In this document: piece by piece, positions 16,785 to 24,421 of the stretch
Layout: each line of letters starts with the position of its first letter
Numbering within the stretch: position 1 is the stretch's first letter
Assembly: GCF_003434305.1 (NCBI RefSeq)
Contig: NZ_QKKX01000029.1
Location: 1 to 50,343 of the forward strand
Source of the DNA: Micromonospora sp. MW-13
GTDB taxonomy: Bacteria; Actinomycetota; Actinomycetes; Mycobacteriales; Micromonosporaceae
Direction of reading: 5' to 3'
Length of the DNA stretch: 50,343 nucleotides
The notes under the pieces: generated by a model
Seen by the model: the letters and a program-made list of their open reading frames with translations, nothing else
Databases searched by the model: none
Told to the model about the DNA's origin: nothing
Made by a program: the position numbers and the translations under genes

Positions 16785-17741
16785 ATGGCCGCTGTCGGTC
16801 GCCCCCGCCGGTCCTGCCTCGCCGTGCCCGGTTCCAGCGTCAAGATGCTCGGCAAGGCCCAGGGCCTCCCCGCCGACCAGGTCTTCCTGGACCTGGAGGA
16901 CGCGGTGGCCCCACTGGCCAAGCCGGACGCGCGCAAGAACATCGTGGCGGCGCTCAACGAGGGCGACTGGGCCGGCAAGACCCGGGTGGTCCGGGTCAAC
17001 GACCTCACCACCCCGTGGACGTACCGGGACGTGATCGAGGTCGTCGAGGGGGCCGGCGCCAACCTGGACTGCGTCATGCTGCCGAAGGTGCAGGACGCCG
17101 CCCAGGTGCAGTGGCTGGACCTGACGCTCACCCAGCTCGAGAAGACCCTCGGCCTCCCGGTCGGCCGGATCGGCATCGAGGCGCAGATCGAGAACGCCGC
17201 CGGCCTGGTGAACGTCGACGCCATCGCCGCCGCGTCGCCCCGGGTGGAGACCATCATCTTCGGGCCGGCCGACTTCATGGCCTCGATCAACATGAAGTCG
17301 CTGGTGGTCGGCGCGCTCATCCCCGACTACCCGGGCGACCCGTACCACTACATCCTGATGCGGATCCTGATGGCCGCCCGGATGCACGACAAGCAGGCCA
17401 TCGACGGCCCGTTCCTGCAGATCCGGGACGTCGACGCGTTCCGGGAGGTGGCCGGGCGGTCGGCCGCGCTGGGCTTCGACGGGAAGTGGGTGCTGCATCC
17501 CGGGCAGATCGACGCCGCGAACGAGGTCTACTCGCCGGCCCAGGCCGACTACGACCACGCCGAGCTGATCCTCGACGCGTACGAGCACTACACCTCGGAG
17601 GCGGGCGGCCGGCTCGGCGCGGTGATGCTCGGCGACGAGATGATCGACGAGGCGTCCCGCAAGATGGCCCTGGTGATCGCGGCCAAGGGCCGCGCGGCCG
17701 GGATGACCCGGACCTCCGGTTTCACGCCTGCCGCGGAGTGA
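16785..17741 (+). CDS. CoA ester lyase (CitE/malyl-CoA lyase family)
   Basis: A 318-residue HpcH/HpaI-type TIM-barrel lyase that cleaves or forms C-C bonds in 3-hydroxyacyl-CoA thioesters such as L-malyl-CoA or beta-methylmalyl-CoA with Mg2+. The N-terminal RSCLAVPGSSVKML, the Mg-binding FLDLEDAVAPLAK, the central VMLPKVQDA, and IEAQIENAAGLVNVD, with the acidic ligand in IIFGPADFMASI, are all present. The start ATG follows GAAGGAG. In Streptomyces a close relative lies beside crotonyl-CoA carboxylase/reductase genes of the ethylmalonyl-CoA pathway; here the acyl-CoA dehydrogenase and MaoC genes are 2-7 kb away, which hints at the same pathway. Confidence 0.9.
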   Translation: MAAVGRPRRSCLAVPGSSVKMLGKAQGLPADQVFLDLEDAVAPLAKPDARKNIVAALNEGDWAGKTRVVRVNDLTTPWTYRDVIEVVEGAGANLDCVMLPKVQDAAQVQWLDLTLTQLEKTLGLPVGRIGIEAQIENAAGLVNVDAIAAASPRVETIIFGPADFMASINMKSLVVGALIPDYPGDPYHYILMRILMAARMHDKQAIDGPFLQIRDVDAFREVAGRSAALGFDGKWVLHPGQIDAANEVYSPAQADYDHAELILDAYEHYTSEAGGRLGAVMLGDEMIDEASRKMALVIAAKGRAAGMTRTSGFTPAAE

Positions 17742-17745
17742 GCCG

Positions 17746-17772
17746 GTGCCGCCCCGGGCCCCGGGGCGGCAC
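17746..17772. terminator. Bidirectional terminator hairpin
   Basis: A perfect 12-bp stem (GTGCCGCCCCGG and its complement) with a 3-nt loop, between the converging CoA lyase and DUF4190 genes. Confidence 0.75.
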
Positions 17773-17796
17773 TCTCCCGTCGTTCCGGCCCGCGAG

Positions 17797-18336
17797 TCAG
17801 TAGCTGCTGCTCGTGCTGCTCGCGCTGATCGCGATGACGATCATCACGATGTAGAAGATGATCGCCAGCACTATCAGGCCGGTGAGGATCCAGCCGACGA
17901 TGATGGCGGCCGTCGCCATCCCCTCGCCGCCCTCGCCGGTCTGCCGGATCTGCTTCTGGGCGACGTGGCCGAGGATCGCGCCGATCGGCGCGGTGACGCA
18001 GGACGCGAAGCCGACCAGGGCGAGCACCAGCGCCGCGATGGCCAATCCGTTGGTCTTCTGCGCCGGCGGGTACCCGTACCCGGGGTAGCCGGCCTGCGGG
18101 TAGCCGGCGGGTGCGTAGCCGGGCACGGCGTACGGGTCGGCGGTGGCCGGCGCGGGCTGCTCCGACTTCATCCCCGCGTACGGGTCGACCGGCGCGTACG
18201 GGTCGACCGGCACGTACGGGTCCGTGCCCGTCGGCTGGCCGGGGATCGGCTGCCCGCTCACCGGAAGGGTGGGGTCGACCGGCGGGGTGGGCGGTTGGGA
18301 CCAGGGGTCGTTGCCGGGCGGCGGCGGATATGTCAT
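17797..18336 (-). CDS. DUF4190 domain-containing membrane protein
   Basis: A 179-residue protein. The first half is Pro/Gly/Tyr-rich and disordered, with PYVPVDPYAPVDPYAG-type repeats and YPQAGYPGYGYP. The second half carries the DUF4190 membrane pair (LAIAALVLALVGFASCVTAPIGAILG and a second helix around AAIIVGWILTGLIVLAIIFYIVMIV), joined by the HVAQKQIRQTGEGGEGMA loop that defines the family. Function is unknown. A shorter paralogue lies 1 kb away on the same strand, and an SDR gene separates them. The start is an ATG with a purine-rich AGAGA site. Confidence 0.85.
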   Translation of the reverse strand: MTYPPPPGNDPWSQPPTPPVDPTLPVSGQPIPGQPTGTDPYVPVDPYAPVDPYAGMKSEQPAPATADPYAVPGYAPAGYPQAGYPGYGYPPAQKTNGLAIAALVLALVGFASCVTAPIGAILGHVAQKQIRQTGEGGEGMATAAIIVGWILTGLIVLAIIFYIVMIVIAISASSTSSSY

Positions 18337-18453
18337 CGGTTCTCTCCGTCTGTCGAGGGTGCGCGGTCAGGGTAGCCAGGCCCGCCCAGAATGGGCGCCC
18401 CCGTTACCGGGTGCCGCGTTGCCCGGCGGGGGCGCAGCGGGCAGGATCTCGGC

Positions 18454-19359
18454 ATGGCAGCAGACGCGCGGTCCGCGGACCGTTCCGGGAGCCGACCGAG
18501 GCGGGACGTGAGCCGACCGGGCCTGGCCCGGCGCGGCCGGGTCACCGCCGCGACGGCCCCGGCCGACCAGGACGCCCCGGCGCCGCTGGCCGACCCGGTC
18601 ACCATGCGGCTCGACGGCAGGGTCGCCCTGGTCACCGGGGCCGGCAGCCCCGACGGCATCGGGTACGCCACGGCCCGCCGGCTGGCCGACCTGGGGGCGC
18701 GGGTGGCCATCGTCTCCACCACCCGGCGCATCCACGAACGGGCCGGCGAGCTGGGGGTGACGGGGTTCGTCGCCGACCTCACCGACGAGTCGGAGGTCGG
18801 GGCGCTCGCCGACGCGGTCGCCGAGCAGCTCGGCGACGTGGAGGTGCTGGTCAACAACGCCGGTCTGGCCAGCCGGGCCAGTCCCGAGGTGCTGCGCCCG
18901 GTGGCCCAGCTCAGCTACGAGGAGTGGCACGGCGAGATCGACCGGAACCTGACCACCGCGTTCCTGTGCAGCCGCGCGTTCATCGGCGGGATGGCCGAGC
19001 GTGGCTGGGGGCGGATCGTCAACCTGGCGGCCACCGCCGGCCCGGTCAACGCCCTGCCCACCGAGGCGGCGTACGCCGCCGCGAAGGCGGGCGTGGTCGG
19101 CCTGACCCGGGCGCTGGCGATGGAGATGATCGCCGACGGCGTGACGGTGAACTCGGTGGCCCCGGGGACCATCCACACGGCGGCCTCCACGGTGGCGGAG
19201 ATCCGGCAGGGGCTCGGCACCCCGGTGGGCCGTCCCGGCACCCCGGACGAGGTGGCCGCCGCGATCGTGTTCCTCTGCTCGCCCGCCGCGTCGTACATCA
19301 CCGGGCAGATGCTGGTGGTGGACGGCGGCAACAGCGTGCGGGAGGCGCAGTTCCGCTGA
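18454..19359 (+). CDS. SDR family oxidoreductase (FabG-like)
   Basis: A short-chain dehydrogenase of the classical type. It has the [14 protein letters not shown] cofactor loop with an insertion, NNAGLA, the active-site segment [10 protein letters not shown] followed by [19 protein letters not shown] with Tyr and Lys spaced by four, and a C-terminal [13 protein letters not shown] typical of FabG. The core is 251 residues if translation starts at the ATG at 18604. I chose 18454 (301 residues) because AGGA precedes it and the extra codons keep the high GC3 pattern. The extension is Arg/Ala-rich and unlike other SDRs, so the shorter form is a real alternative. Confidence 0.82.
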   Translation: MAADARSADRSGSRPRRDVSRPGLARRGRVTAATAPADQDAPAPLADPVTMRLDGRVALVTGAGSPDGIGYATARRLADLGARVAIVSTTRRIHERAGELGVTGFVADLTDESEVGALADAVAEQLGDVEVLVNNAGLASRASPEVLRPVAQLSYEEWHGEIDRNLTTAFLCSRAFIGGMAERGWGRIVNLAATAGPVNALPTEAAYAAAKAGVVGLTRALAMEMIADGVTVNSVAPGTIHTAASTVAEIRQGLGTPVGRPGTPDEVAAAIVFLCSPAASYITGQMLVVDGGNSVREAQFR

Positions 19360-19383
19360 CCTGGCCCCGGGCGGCTCCGGGGG

Positions 19384-19821
19384 TCAGTTGTAGGAGCTGC
19401 CGCCGCCGGAGCTGCCCCAGATCGCCAGCGCGATCCAGCCGCAGCAGGCCAGCAGGCCGATCGCGGTGAAGAGGTAGCCGAGGATCAGGCCCCAGGTGGC
19501 GAGCTGGTCGCCCTCCTCGCCGGTGCGCCGGAGCTGCTGCTTGGCCACGTGCCCGAACACGATGCCGGCGGGCGGGAAGACGAACGCGAAGACCAGCGAC
19601 AGCACGGCGAGGATGTTCGTCCCCCGGCCGGGCGGCGGCTGGCCGGGGTACTGCCCTGGCTGGCCGTACGGTCCGGGCTGGCCGTACTGCCCGTAACCCG
19701 GGGGCGGGCCGTACTGGCCCGGTTGCCCGTGCTGTTCGTATCCCGGCTGCGGTCCGGGCTCGCCGGGCGGCGGCTCGTACGGCGACGGCGGTTGGTCCGG
19801 CTCCTGCGGTGGATAACTCAT
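19384..19821 (-). CDS. DUF4190 domain-containing membrane protein (second copy)
   Basis: A 145-residue paralogue of the protein encoded 1 kb to the left. An N-terminal low-complexity tract of Tyr-Gly-Gln-Pro repeats (PPGYGQYGQPGPYGQPGQYPG) precedes two membrane helices linked by GHVAKQQLRRTGEEGDQLA, nearly the same loop as in the first copy. The C terminus ends SSGGGSSYN against SASSTSSSY in the paralogue, so even the Ser-rich Tyr-containing tail is kept. The ATG giving MSYPPQEP was chosen over one 18 nt upstream because family members usually start there. Confidence 0.85.
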   Translation of the reverse strand: MSYPPQEPDQPPSPYEPPPGEPGPQPGYEQHGQPGQYGPPPGYGQYGQPGPYGQPGQYPGQPPPGRGTNILAVLSLVFAFVFPPAGIVFGHVAKQQLRRTGEEGDQLATWGLILGYLFTAIGLLACCGWIALAIWGSSGGGSSYN

Positions 19822-19945
19822 CCGGTACCTCCCGCGCACCCCTGGTGACCTGGCCCTATTGCGGGACGCTACCCGCAGCGGTGAACCTTTTCACAGCGGT
19901 TGTGTCGACTGGTCACCTTGGCCTCGCCGGCCGGGAGGCCGATAC

Positions 19946-19963
19946 TGACCGAGCGTTCAGTTA
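19946..19963. promoter_or_regulatory. Possible TetR-type operator upstream of the acyl-CoA dehydrogenase
   Basis: An 18-bp imperfect palindrome, TGACCGAGCGTTCAGTTA, in which 12 of 18 positions are symmetric. It contains the ACCGA...GTTC core common to TetR-family operators at actinobacterial acyl-CoA genes, and sits 35 nt upstream of the start codon. Confidence 0.4.
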
Positions 19964-19997
19964 CCTATGAGTAATGCGCCGATCCCCGGAGGCTGAG

Positions 19998-21194
19998 ATG
20001 GCCCGACTCGCCCAGACGCCCGGCCTGACCGACGTGCAGCGGTCGATCCTGGAAACCGTCCGGGAGTTCGCCGACAAGGAGATCATCCCGCACGCGCAGC
20101 GGCTGGAACGCGCCGACGAGTACCCCGCCGACATCCTCGACGGGATGCGCGAGATGGGGCTGTTCGGCCTCACCATCGCCGAGGAGCACGGCGGGCTCGG
20201 CGAGTCCCTGCTGACCTACGCCCTGGTGGTCGAGGAGCTGTCCCGGGGCTGGATGTCGATCTCCGGCATCGTCAACACGCACTTCATCGTGGCGTACCTG
20301 ATCTCGCAGCACGGTTCGGCGGAGCAACGGGCCCGGCTGCTGCCGAGGATGGCGACCGGCGAGGTGCGCGGCGCGTTCTCCATGTCCGAGCCGGAGTGCG
20401 GCTCCGACGTCTCGGCGATCAGGTCCAGGGCGGTCCGCGACGGCGACAACTACGTCCTGAACGGCCAGAAGATGTGGCTGACCAACGGGGCGTACTCCTC
20501 GGTGGTCGCCACCCTGGTCAGGACCGACACCGGCGCCGACTCCGTGTACGGCAACATGAGCACCTTCCTGCTGGAGAAGGAGCCCGGCTTCGGCGAGACC
20601 GCGCCCGGCCTGACCATCCCCGGCAAGATCGACAAGATGGGCTACAAGGGCGTCGAGACCACCGAGATGGTCCTCGACGGCGTCACCGTCCCCGCCTCCG
20701 CTGTGCTGGGCGGACAGGACAAGGTCGGCCGCGGCTTCTACCAGATGATGGACGGCATCGAGGTCGGCCGGGTCAACGTCGCCGCCCGGGCCTGCGGCAT
20801 CTCCATCCGCGCCTTCGAACTGGCCGTCGCGTACGCCCAGCAGCGGAAGACCTTCGGCCAGCCCCTCGCGAAGCACCAGGCGATCGCCTTCAAGCTCGCC
20901 GAGATGGGCACGAAGATCGAGGCCGCGCACGCCCTGATGGTCAACGCGGCCCGGCTCAAGGACGCCGGCCAGCGCAACGACGTCGAGGCCGGGATGGCCA
21001 AGCTGCTCGCCTCCGAGTACTGCGCCGAGGTGGTCCAGGAGGCGTTCCGCATCCACGGCGGCTACGGCTACTCCAAGGAGTACGAGATCGAGCGGCTGAT
21101 GCGGGAGGCCCCGTTCCTGCTCATCGGCGAGGGCACCTCGGAGATCCAGAAGACGATCATCTCCCGCGGCCTGCTCAAGGAGTACAAGCTCTGA
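19998..21194 (+). CDS. Acyl-CoA dehydrogenase
   Basis: A 398-residue FAD-dependent dehydrogenase that introduces the alpha-beta double bond into acyl-CoA. The N-terminal helical domain is followed by FSMSEPECGSDVSAI and MWLTNGAYSS of the middle beta domain. The C-terminal helical domain has RKTFGQPLAKHQAIAFKLA, the IHGGYGYSKEYEIERLMRE signature, and IGEGTSEIQK with the catalytic-base Glu in the short-chain position. The ATG has GGAGG 5 nt upstream. Its closest remembered relatives sit with MaoC and CitE genes in streptomycetes. The substrate cannot be fixed from the sequence; methylsuccinyl-CoA or a short branched acyl-CoA are candidates. Confidence 0.92.
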   Translation: MARLAQTPGLTDVQRSILETVREFADKEIIPHAQRLERADEYPADILDGMREMGLFGLTIAEEHGGLGESLLTYALVVEELSRGWMSISGIVNTHFIVAYLISQHGSAEQRARLLPRMATGEVRGAFSMSEPECGSDVSAIRSRAVRDGDNYVLNGQKMWLTNGAYSSVVATLVRTDTGADSVYGNMSTFLLEKEPGFGETAPGLTIPGKIDKMGYKGVETTEMVLDGVTVPASAVLGGQDKVGRGFYQMMDGIEVGRVNVAARACGISIRAFELAVAYAQQRKTFGQPLAKHQAIAFKLAEMGTKIEAAHALMVNAARLKDAGQRNDVEAGMAKLLASEYCAEVVQEAFRIHGGYGYSKEYEIERLMREAPFLLIGEGTSEIQKTIISRGLLKEYKL

Positions 21195-21218
21195 CCGGGC
21201 CCGGTCGGGGCGACGCCC

Positions 21219-21254
21219 GTCAGGCCAGTCGGGTCAGGCCAGTCGGGTCAGGCC
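21219..21254. repeat. Tandem 14-bp repeat across the end of the CoA-binding gene
   Basis: GTCAGGCCAGTCGG occurs twice back to back and a third partial copy (GTCAGGCC) follows. The second unit encodes the stop codon and last residues (LTRLA) of the CoA-binding protein, so the repeat duplicates its 3' end. Slippage is the simplest origin. Confidence 0.8.
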
Positions 21255-21641
21255 GGCGGCGGCGCGCTCGACGATGAGGCAGCGGTCCTCGACGTAGTCG
21301 ATCCCCGCCTCCTCGGCGATCCGCCGCGCCTGCGGCGAGACGATCCCGAGCTGCAACCAGACCGCGGGCGCGCCGATCGCCACCGCCTCGCGGACCACCC
21401 CGACCGCGTCCCGGGCCGGGCGGAACACGTCCACCAGGTTGACCGGGTGCGGGATGTCGGCCAGCGACGCGTACGCCCGCTCGCCGAACAGCTCGTCGAC
21501 CGTCGGGTTGACCGGGACGATCCGCCAGCCGTACCGCTGCATCTGCGCCGGCACCCGGTGCGCGGCCTTGCCGGGGTCGCGGGACGCGCCCACGACGGCG
21601 ATCACGGCGGAGTCGGCGAGGAGCTGCTGGGCGGTGCGCAC
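21234..21641 (-). CDS. CoA-binding domain protein (YccU-like)
   Basis: A 135-residue Rossmann-fold protein of the stand-alone CoA-binding family. The AVIAVVGASRDPGKAAHRVPAQM stretch holds the nucleotide-binding glycines, then VPVNPTVDELFGERAYASLADIP, and APAVWLQLGIVSPQARRIAEEAGIDYVEDRCLIVE ends with the conserved Cys. Such proteins bind CoA and may act in thiol protection or as acyltransferase modules; the precise role is unknown. The GTG giving VRTAQQLL was chosen because longer readings enter a low-complexity hairpin region. Its 3' end lies inside a short tandem repeat. Confidence 0.85.
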   Translation of the reverse strand: MRTAQQLLADSAVIAVVGASRDPGKAAHRVPAQMQRYGWRIVPVNPTVDELFGERAYASLADIPHPVNLVDVFRPARDAVGVVREAVAIGAPAVWLQLGIVSPQARRIAEEAGIDYVEDRCLIVERAAAGLTRLA

Positions 21642-21756
21642 CCCGCGACTGTAACCGGCCGGCCGGGACGGCACAGGGCGAGCTGGTCGGCGCGGCGGAG
21701 CGGGCGGCTCGGGCAGCCGCCGGTCGTCGCCCGGCTCGGGGCGGACCTGTCGCGCC

Positions 21757-21797
21757 GGGCAGCGCCAGCGGCAGGGGTGGAGCCGCTGGCGCTGCCC
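21757..21797. repeat. Long perfect hairpin between divergent genes
   Basis: Two 16-nt arms, GGGCAGCGCCAGCGGC and its exact complement, are separated by 9 nt. It lies in a 296-nt intergenic region between two divergent genes, so it is not placed to terminate either one. It could structure the long leader of the CoA-binding gene or end an unseen small transcript. Confidence 0.7.
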
Positions 21798-21854
21798 GCT
21801 CGGGACCACCCTCGTCCGGGGGAGCGGAGAGGGTGCCCCAGCGCATGACCATCA

Positions 21855-21872
21855 TTCGAACACGTGTGCGAA
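21855..21872. promoter_or_regulatory. Candidate LexA (SOS) box
   Basis: An 18-bp near-palindrome with 16 of 18 positions symmetric. Inside it TCGAAC-N4-GTGCGA matches the actinobacterial SOS box TCGAAC-N4-GTTCGA with one mismatch. It sits 65 nt upstream of the DCC-family gene and 213 nt upstream of the divergent CoA-binding gene. Confidence 0.5.
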
Positions 21873-21937
21873 CGAAGCGCAAGTGACCTGCCGGACACCC
21901 GGGCCCGGCGGCCACCCGGCCGGGGGAGGATGGAGCC

Positions 21938-22357
21938 ATGGAGACGTCGACCTTCGTCTACGACGGCGACTGCGCGTTCTGCACCACGTGCGCCCAGTTC
22001 ATCGAGCGCCGCATCCCCACCGGGGCGCGGGTGCTGCCCTGGCAGTTCGCCGATCTCGACGCGCTGGGCCTGACGCAGGCCGAGTGCGAGGAGGCCGTGC
22101 AGTGGGTCGGCGCGGACGGCCGCCGGGCCGCCGGCCCGGACGCGATCGCCAGGCTGCTCGGCGACAGCGGTCCGCGCTGGCGGGTGGCCGGCGCGGGCCT
22201 GCGGTTCCCGCCGGTCCGCGCGGTGGCCTGGCCGGCGTACCGCTGGGTGGCCCGCAACCGGCACCGGCTGCCCGGCGGCACCGCCGCGTGCTCGCTGCCG
22301 CAGGAGGCGCGGGAGCGGCTCTACGGTCCGGCCGGCCGGCCCACCACGGACGCCTGA
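21938..22357 (+). CDS. DCC1-like thiol-disulfide oxidoreductase family protein (DUF393)
   Basis: A 139-residue thioredoxin-fold-like protein. The defining motif YDGDCAFC is at residues 8-15, with Cys12 and Cys15 forming the CxxC pair; a third Cys follows at once (TTC). The rest has RVLPWQFADLDALGL and DAIARLL, as in the family, and an Arg-rich C terminus. DCC proteins are predicted redox enzymes and frequently neighbour HTTM membrane proteins, as here: the HTTM gene converges on this one and the two 3' ends overlap by 37 nt. A LexA-like site lies upstream. The partner substrate is unknown. Confidence 0.88.
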   Translation: METSTFVYDGDCAFCTTCAQFIERRIPTGARVLPWQFADLDALGLTQAECEEAVQWVGADGRRAAGPDAIARLLGDSGPRWRVAGAGLRFPPVRAVAWPAYRWVARNRHRLPGGTAACSLPQEARERLYGPAGRPTTDA

Positions 22358-23259
22358 TCGGGCGCGGCTGCGGCCAGGGCGGGCGGGGTCGCCGGCGCCG
22401 GCTCCGCGCCGCCGGTCCCGTTCGCGCCGGATCGGCGGCGGCCGGCGAGCCGGCGGGCCCAGAGCACCGGGCGCACCCGCTCCAGCGGCAGGAAGCTGGC
22501 CATCGCCACCAGGTGCGGCGCGAACGAGATGGTGATCGTCGCCATGGTGACCAGGTGGAACGCGTAGAAGAAGCCGACCATGGCCAGCCGCCAGCGCTCG
22601 GGCAGCACGAAGACCACCGGGCTGAGCAACTCGAAGGCGAGGATGCCGAACTGCGCCACGAGCAGCAGGTACGGCACCCCGGCGATCAGGTCGGCCAGGT
22701 CGGTGCCGCGCCGGATGATCGCCTTGGCGAGCACGGACCCGGTGGCCCAGTCGAGCCCGCCGAACCGGAACTTGGCGAACGCGGCCAGGAAGTACGTGCA
22801 GATCACCGCGATCTGGGTGACCCGCAGCGCCCAGCCGCCCGCCTCGCTGCGGGTCGGGTCGCCGTGCCGGGCCCGCCCGGCGGTGGGGAGCACGGCGAGC
22901 GCGACGAGCAGCCCGAACCGGTCGTGGTCGACCTTGCCGTAGCTCATCGCGATGATCATCCATTGCAGGTACAGCGCGAAGACCGACCAGCCGAGCAGCC
23001 GGTGGGCGCGGCCGGTCGCGGCGAGCGCCGCGAGAACCAACAGGGCCCAGAAGATCGCGGCGACCAGGGCCGGGGTGGGGGTGGGCAGCGGGAGCGTCCG
23101 GCCGACGAGCAGCGGTTGGTACAGCTCGCCGGGCACGCTGGCCCGGGTGCGCACCCAGGGGGTGAAGAACACCAGGTCGGCGGCCACGAAGAGGTAGACC
23201 AGGGTGCGGAAGGCGGCCACCCGGCCGCGCGGCACCGCCTCGGTCAGCCAGCCGGTCAC
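22321..23259 (-). CDS. HTTM domain membrane protein (vitamin K-dependent carboxylase-like fold)
   Basis: A 312-residue polytopic protein with about seven hydrophobic helices. It shows family landmarks: the N-terminal FRTLVYLFVAADLVFF helix, LQWMIIAMSYGKVDHDRFGLLVALAVLP, the TYFLAAFAKFRFGGLDWATG loop, and FYAFHLVTMATITISFAPHLVAMASF with a conserved His. HTTM shares its fold with the membrane domain of gamma-glutamyl carboxylase, but the bacterial stand-alone forms have no settled activity. A disordered Ala/Pro tail ends the protein and overlaps the DCC gene antisense. The GTG start overlaps the stop of the upstream 146-residue protein gene (GTGA), so the two are coupled. Confidence 0.85.
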   Translation of the reverse strand: MTGWLTEAVPRGRVAAFRTLVYLFVAADLVFFTPWVRTRASVPGELYQPLLVGRTLPLPTPTPALVAAIFWALLVLAALAATGRAHRLLGWSVFALYLQWMIIAMSYGKVDHDRFGLLVALAVLPTAGRARHGDPTRSEAGGWALRVTQIAVICTYFLAAFAKFRFGGLDWATGSVLAKAIIRRGTDLADLIAGVPYLLLVAQFGILAFELLSPVVFVLPERWRLAMVGFFYAFHLVTMATITISFAPHLVAMASFLPLERVRPVLWARRLAGRRRSGANGTGGAEPAPATPPALAAAAPDQASVVGRPAGP

Positions 23260-23696
23260 CGGTCCGCCCGCCAGCTGACCACCGTCTCGTCGGCCCAGCG
23301 GCCGGTCGGCCGGCCGCCCTCGATGCCGTACCAGCGGATCACGATGCGTACCTCGACCAGCCCGGCGGCGTCGGGGTGGCGTTCGGCGTACGCGTCGGCG
23401 ACCCGGCGCAGCCGGTCCGGCTCGGCGACGTACCGGCTCTGCTGGCCCTCGATCTCGGCGCGGCGGATGCCGGTGGCGTCCTGGCCCAGGTCGACCACCG
23501 CGCCGGTGCGGTCCACGCCCTCGACGCGGGTGTCCGGGGCGGGGGCGTCGGGCGGATCGGAGGTGGAGTACATCCGGAACGGGCCGAACGGGAAGTCGTC
23601 GTCGCTGCCCCAGGCCGTGCCGGCGAGCAGCACGGCGAGGCCGAGCGCGGTCGCGCCCAGCCGGATCACCCGGCCACGGCGGGTCAACGTCTCCAT
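23256..23696 (-). CDS. Hypothetical secreted or anchored protein coupled to HTTM
   Basis: A 146-residue protein of unknown function. An N-terminal basic stretch and one hydrophobic helix (IRLGATALGLAVLLAGTAWG, about residues 11-30) look like a signal anchor or uncleaved signal peptide. The exported part begins DDDFPFGPFRMYSTSDPP and has an RIVIRWYGIEGGRP strand near the end. The WGSDDDFPFGPFRMYS motif recalls small proteins always found beside HTTM proteins. Its last codon overlaps the HTTM start by 4 nt, so the two very likely form a complex or act together. The ATG chosen gives the clean signal; a GTG upstream would add residues without any ribosome site. Confidence 0.75.
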   Translation of the reverse strand: METLTRRGRVIRLGATALGLAVLLAGTAWGSDDDFPFGPFRMYSTSDPPDAPAPDTRVEGVDRTGAVVDLGQDATGIRRAEIEGQQSRYVAEPDRLRRVADAYAERHPDAAGLVEVRIVIRWYGIEGGRPTGRWADETVVSWRADR

Positions 23697-23778
23697 CGGG
23701 TCAGGACGATACGGGATGGAAGCGCTGGCAGGGGGTCCCTCCGTCGGCCGGTGGGAGCCGGCCGTACCGGTGACGTCG

Positions 23779-23810
23779 GGCCACGGCGGCGTCCGGCCAC
23801 GGCGGCGTCC
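23779..23810. repeat. Tandem 16-bp repeat
   Basis: GGCCACGGCGGCGTCC occurs twice in direct tandem between the thioredoxin terminator and the 5' end of the HTTM operon. It is probably slippage-derived. Confidence 0.75.
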
Positions 23811-23830
23811 GGGCCCGGGACACGACGACA

Positions 23831-23857
23831 GGCCGGGCCCCAGGTCGGGGCCCGGCC
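23831..23857 (-). terminator. Terminator of the thioredoxin gene
   Basis: An 11-bp perfect stem (GGCCGGGCCCC and its complement) with a 5-nt loop, 16 nt beyond the thioredoxin stop codon. Confidence 0.75.
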
Positions 23858-23872
23858 GTCGGACGGCTCGGC

Positions 23873-24235
23873 TCAGTGGTTGTGCTCGGCCAGCTTCTTG
23901 CGGACGTCGTCCATGTCGAGGCCCTGAACCTGCTCGATCAGGTTCTCCAGGGCTGACTCGGGCAGGGCGCCGGGCTGGGCGAAGACGATCACGCCGTCCC
24001 GGATCGCCATGATCGTCGGGATGGAGCGGATGTCGAACTTGGCGCCCAGTTCCTGCTGCGCCTCGGTGTCGACCTTGCCGAAGACGATGTCGGGGTGCTT
24101 GTCCGAGGAGCGCTCGTAGACCGGGGCGAACCGCTTGCACGGGCCGCACCACTCAGCCCAGAAGTCGACCAGGACGATGCCGTCGCTGCCCGCGACCTCG
24201 TCGAAGTTCCCCGTGGTCAGCTCAACGGTTGCCAT
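23873..24235 (-). CDS. Thioredoxin
   Basis: A 120-residue cytosolic thioredoxin. It has the fold core LVDFWAEWCGPCKRF with redox Cys30 and Cys33, FGKVDTEAQQELGAKFDIRSIPTIM with the cis-Pro in SIPT, and a C-terminal extension (about residues 105-120, DMDDVRKKLAEHNH) slightly longer than in E. coli TrxA. The start ATG has GGAGAG upstream. It is monocistronic between its own terminator and a long regulatory intergenic region. Thioredoxin reductase is not in the window, so this is probably an accessory rather than the trxB-linked copy. Confidence 0.93.
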   Translation of the reverse strand: MATVELTTGNFDEVAGSDGIVLVDFWAEWCGPCKRFAPVYERSSDKHPDIVFGKVDTEAQQELGAKFDIRSIPTIMAIRDGVIVFAQPGALPESALENLIEQVQGLDMDDVRKKLAEHNH

Positions 24236-24421
24236 TTGCACTCTCCGATCACCGGAATCACCTACGCCTCCTGAAACCAGGGTGGGTCCCGCCGAATTCC
24301 CGGGCGGCCGGTGCCGAAACCCCCTCGGCCGGCGGGGCGGGAGCCCAGAGTATCGATCCGCATCTGTCGTTCCCCGTGTGCGGCGCGCACATGCATGAAG
24401 CATTTGCGTGACCAGCCGTGA

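Noticed and set aside
21193..21206. Palindrome GACCGGGCCCGGTC as an operator
   Set aside because: Lies across the stop codon region of the acyl-CoA dehydrogenase and has no loop; it is more likely part of a terminator or chance in GC-rich DNA.
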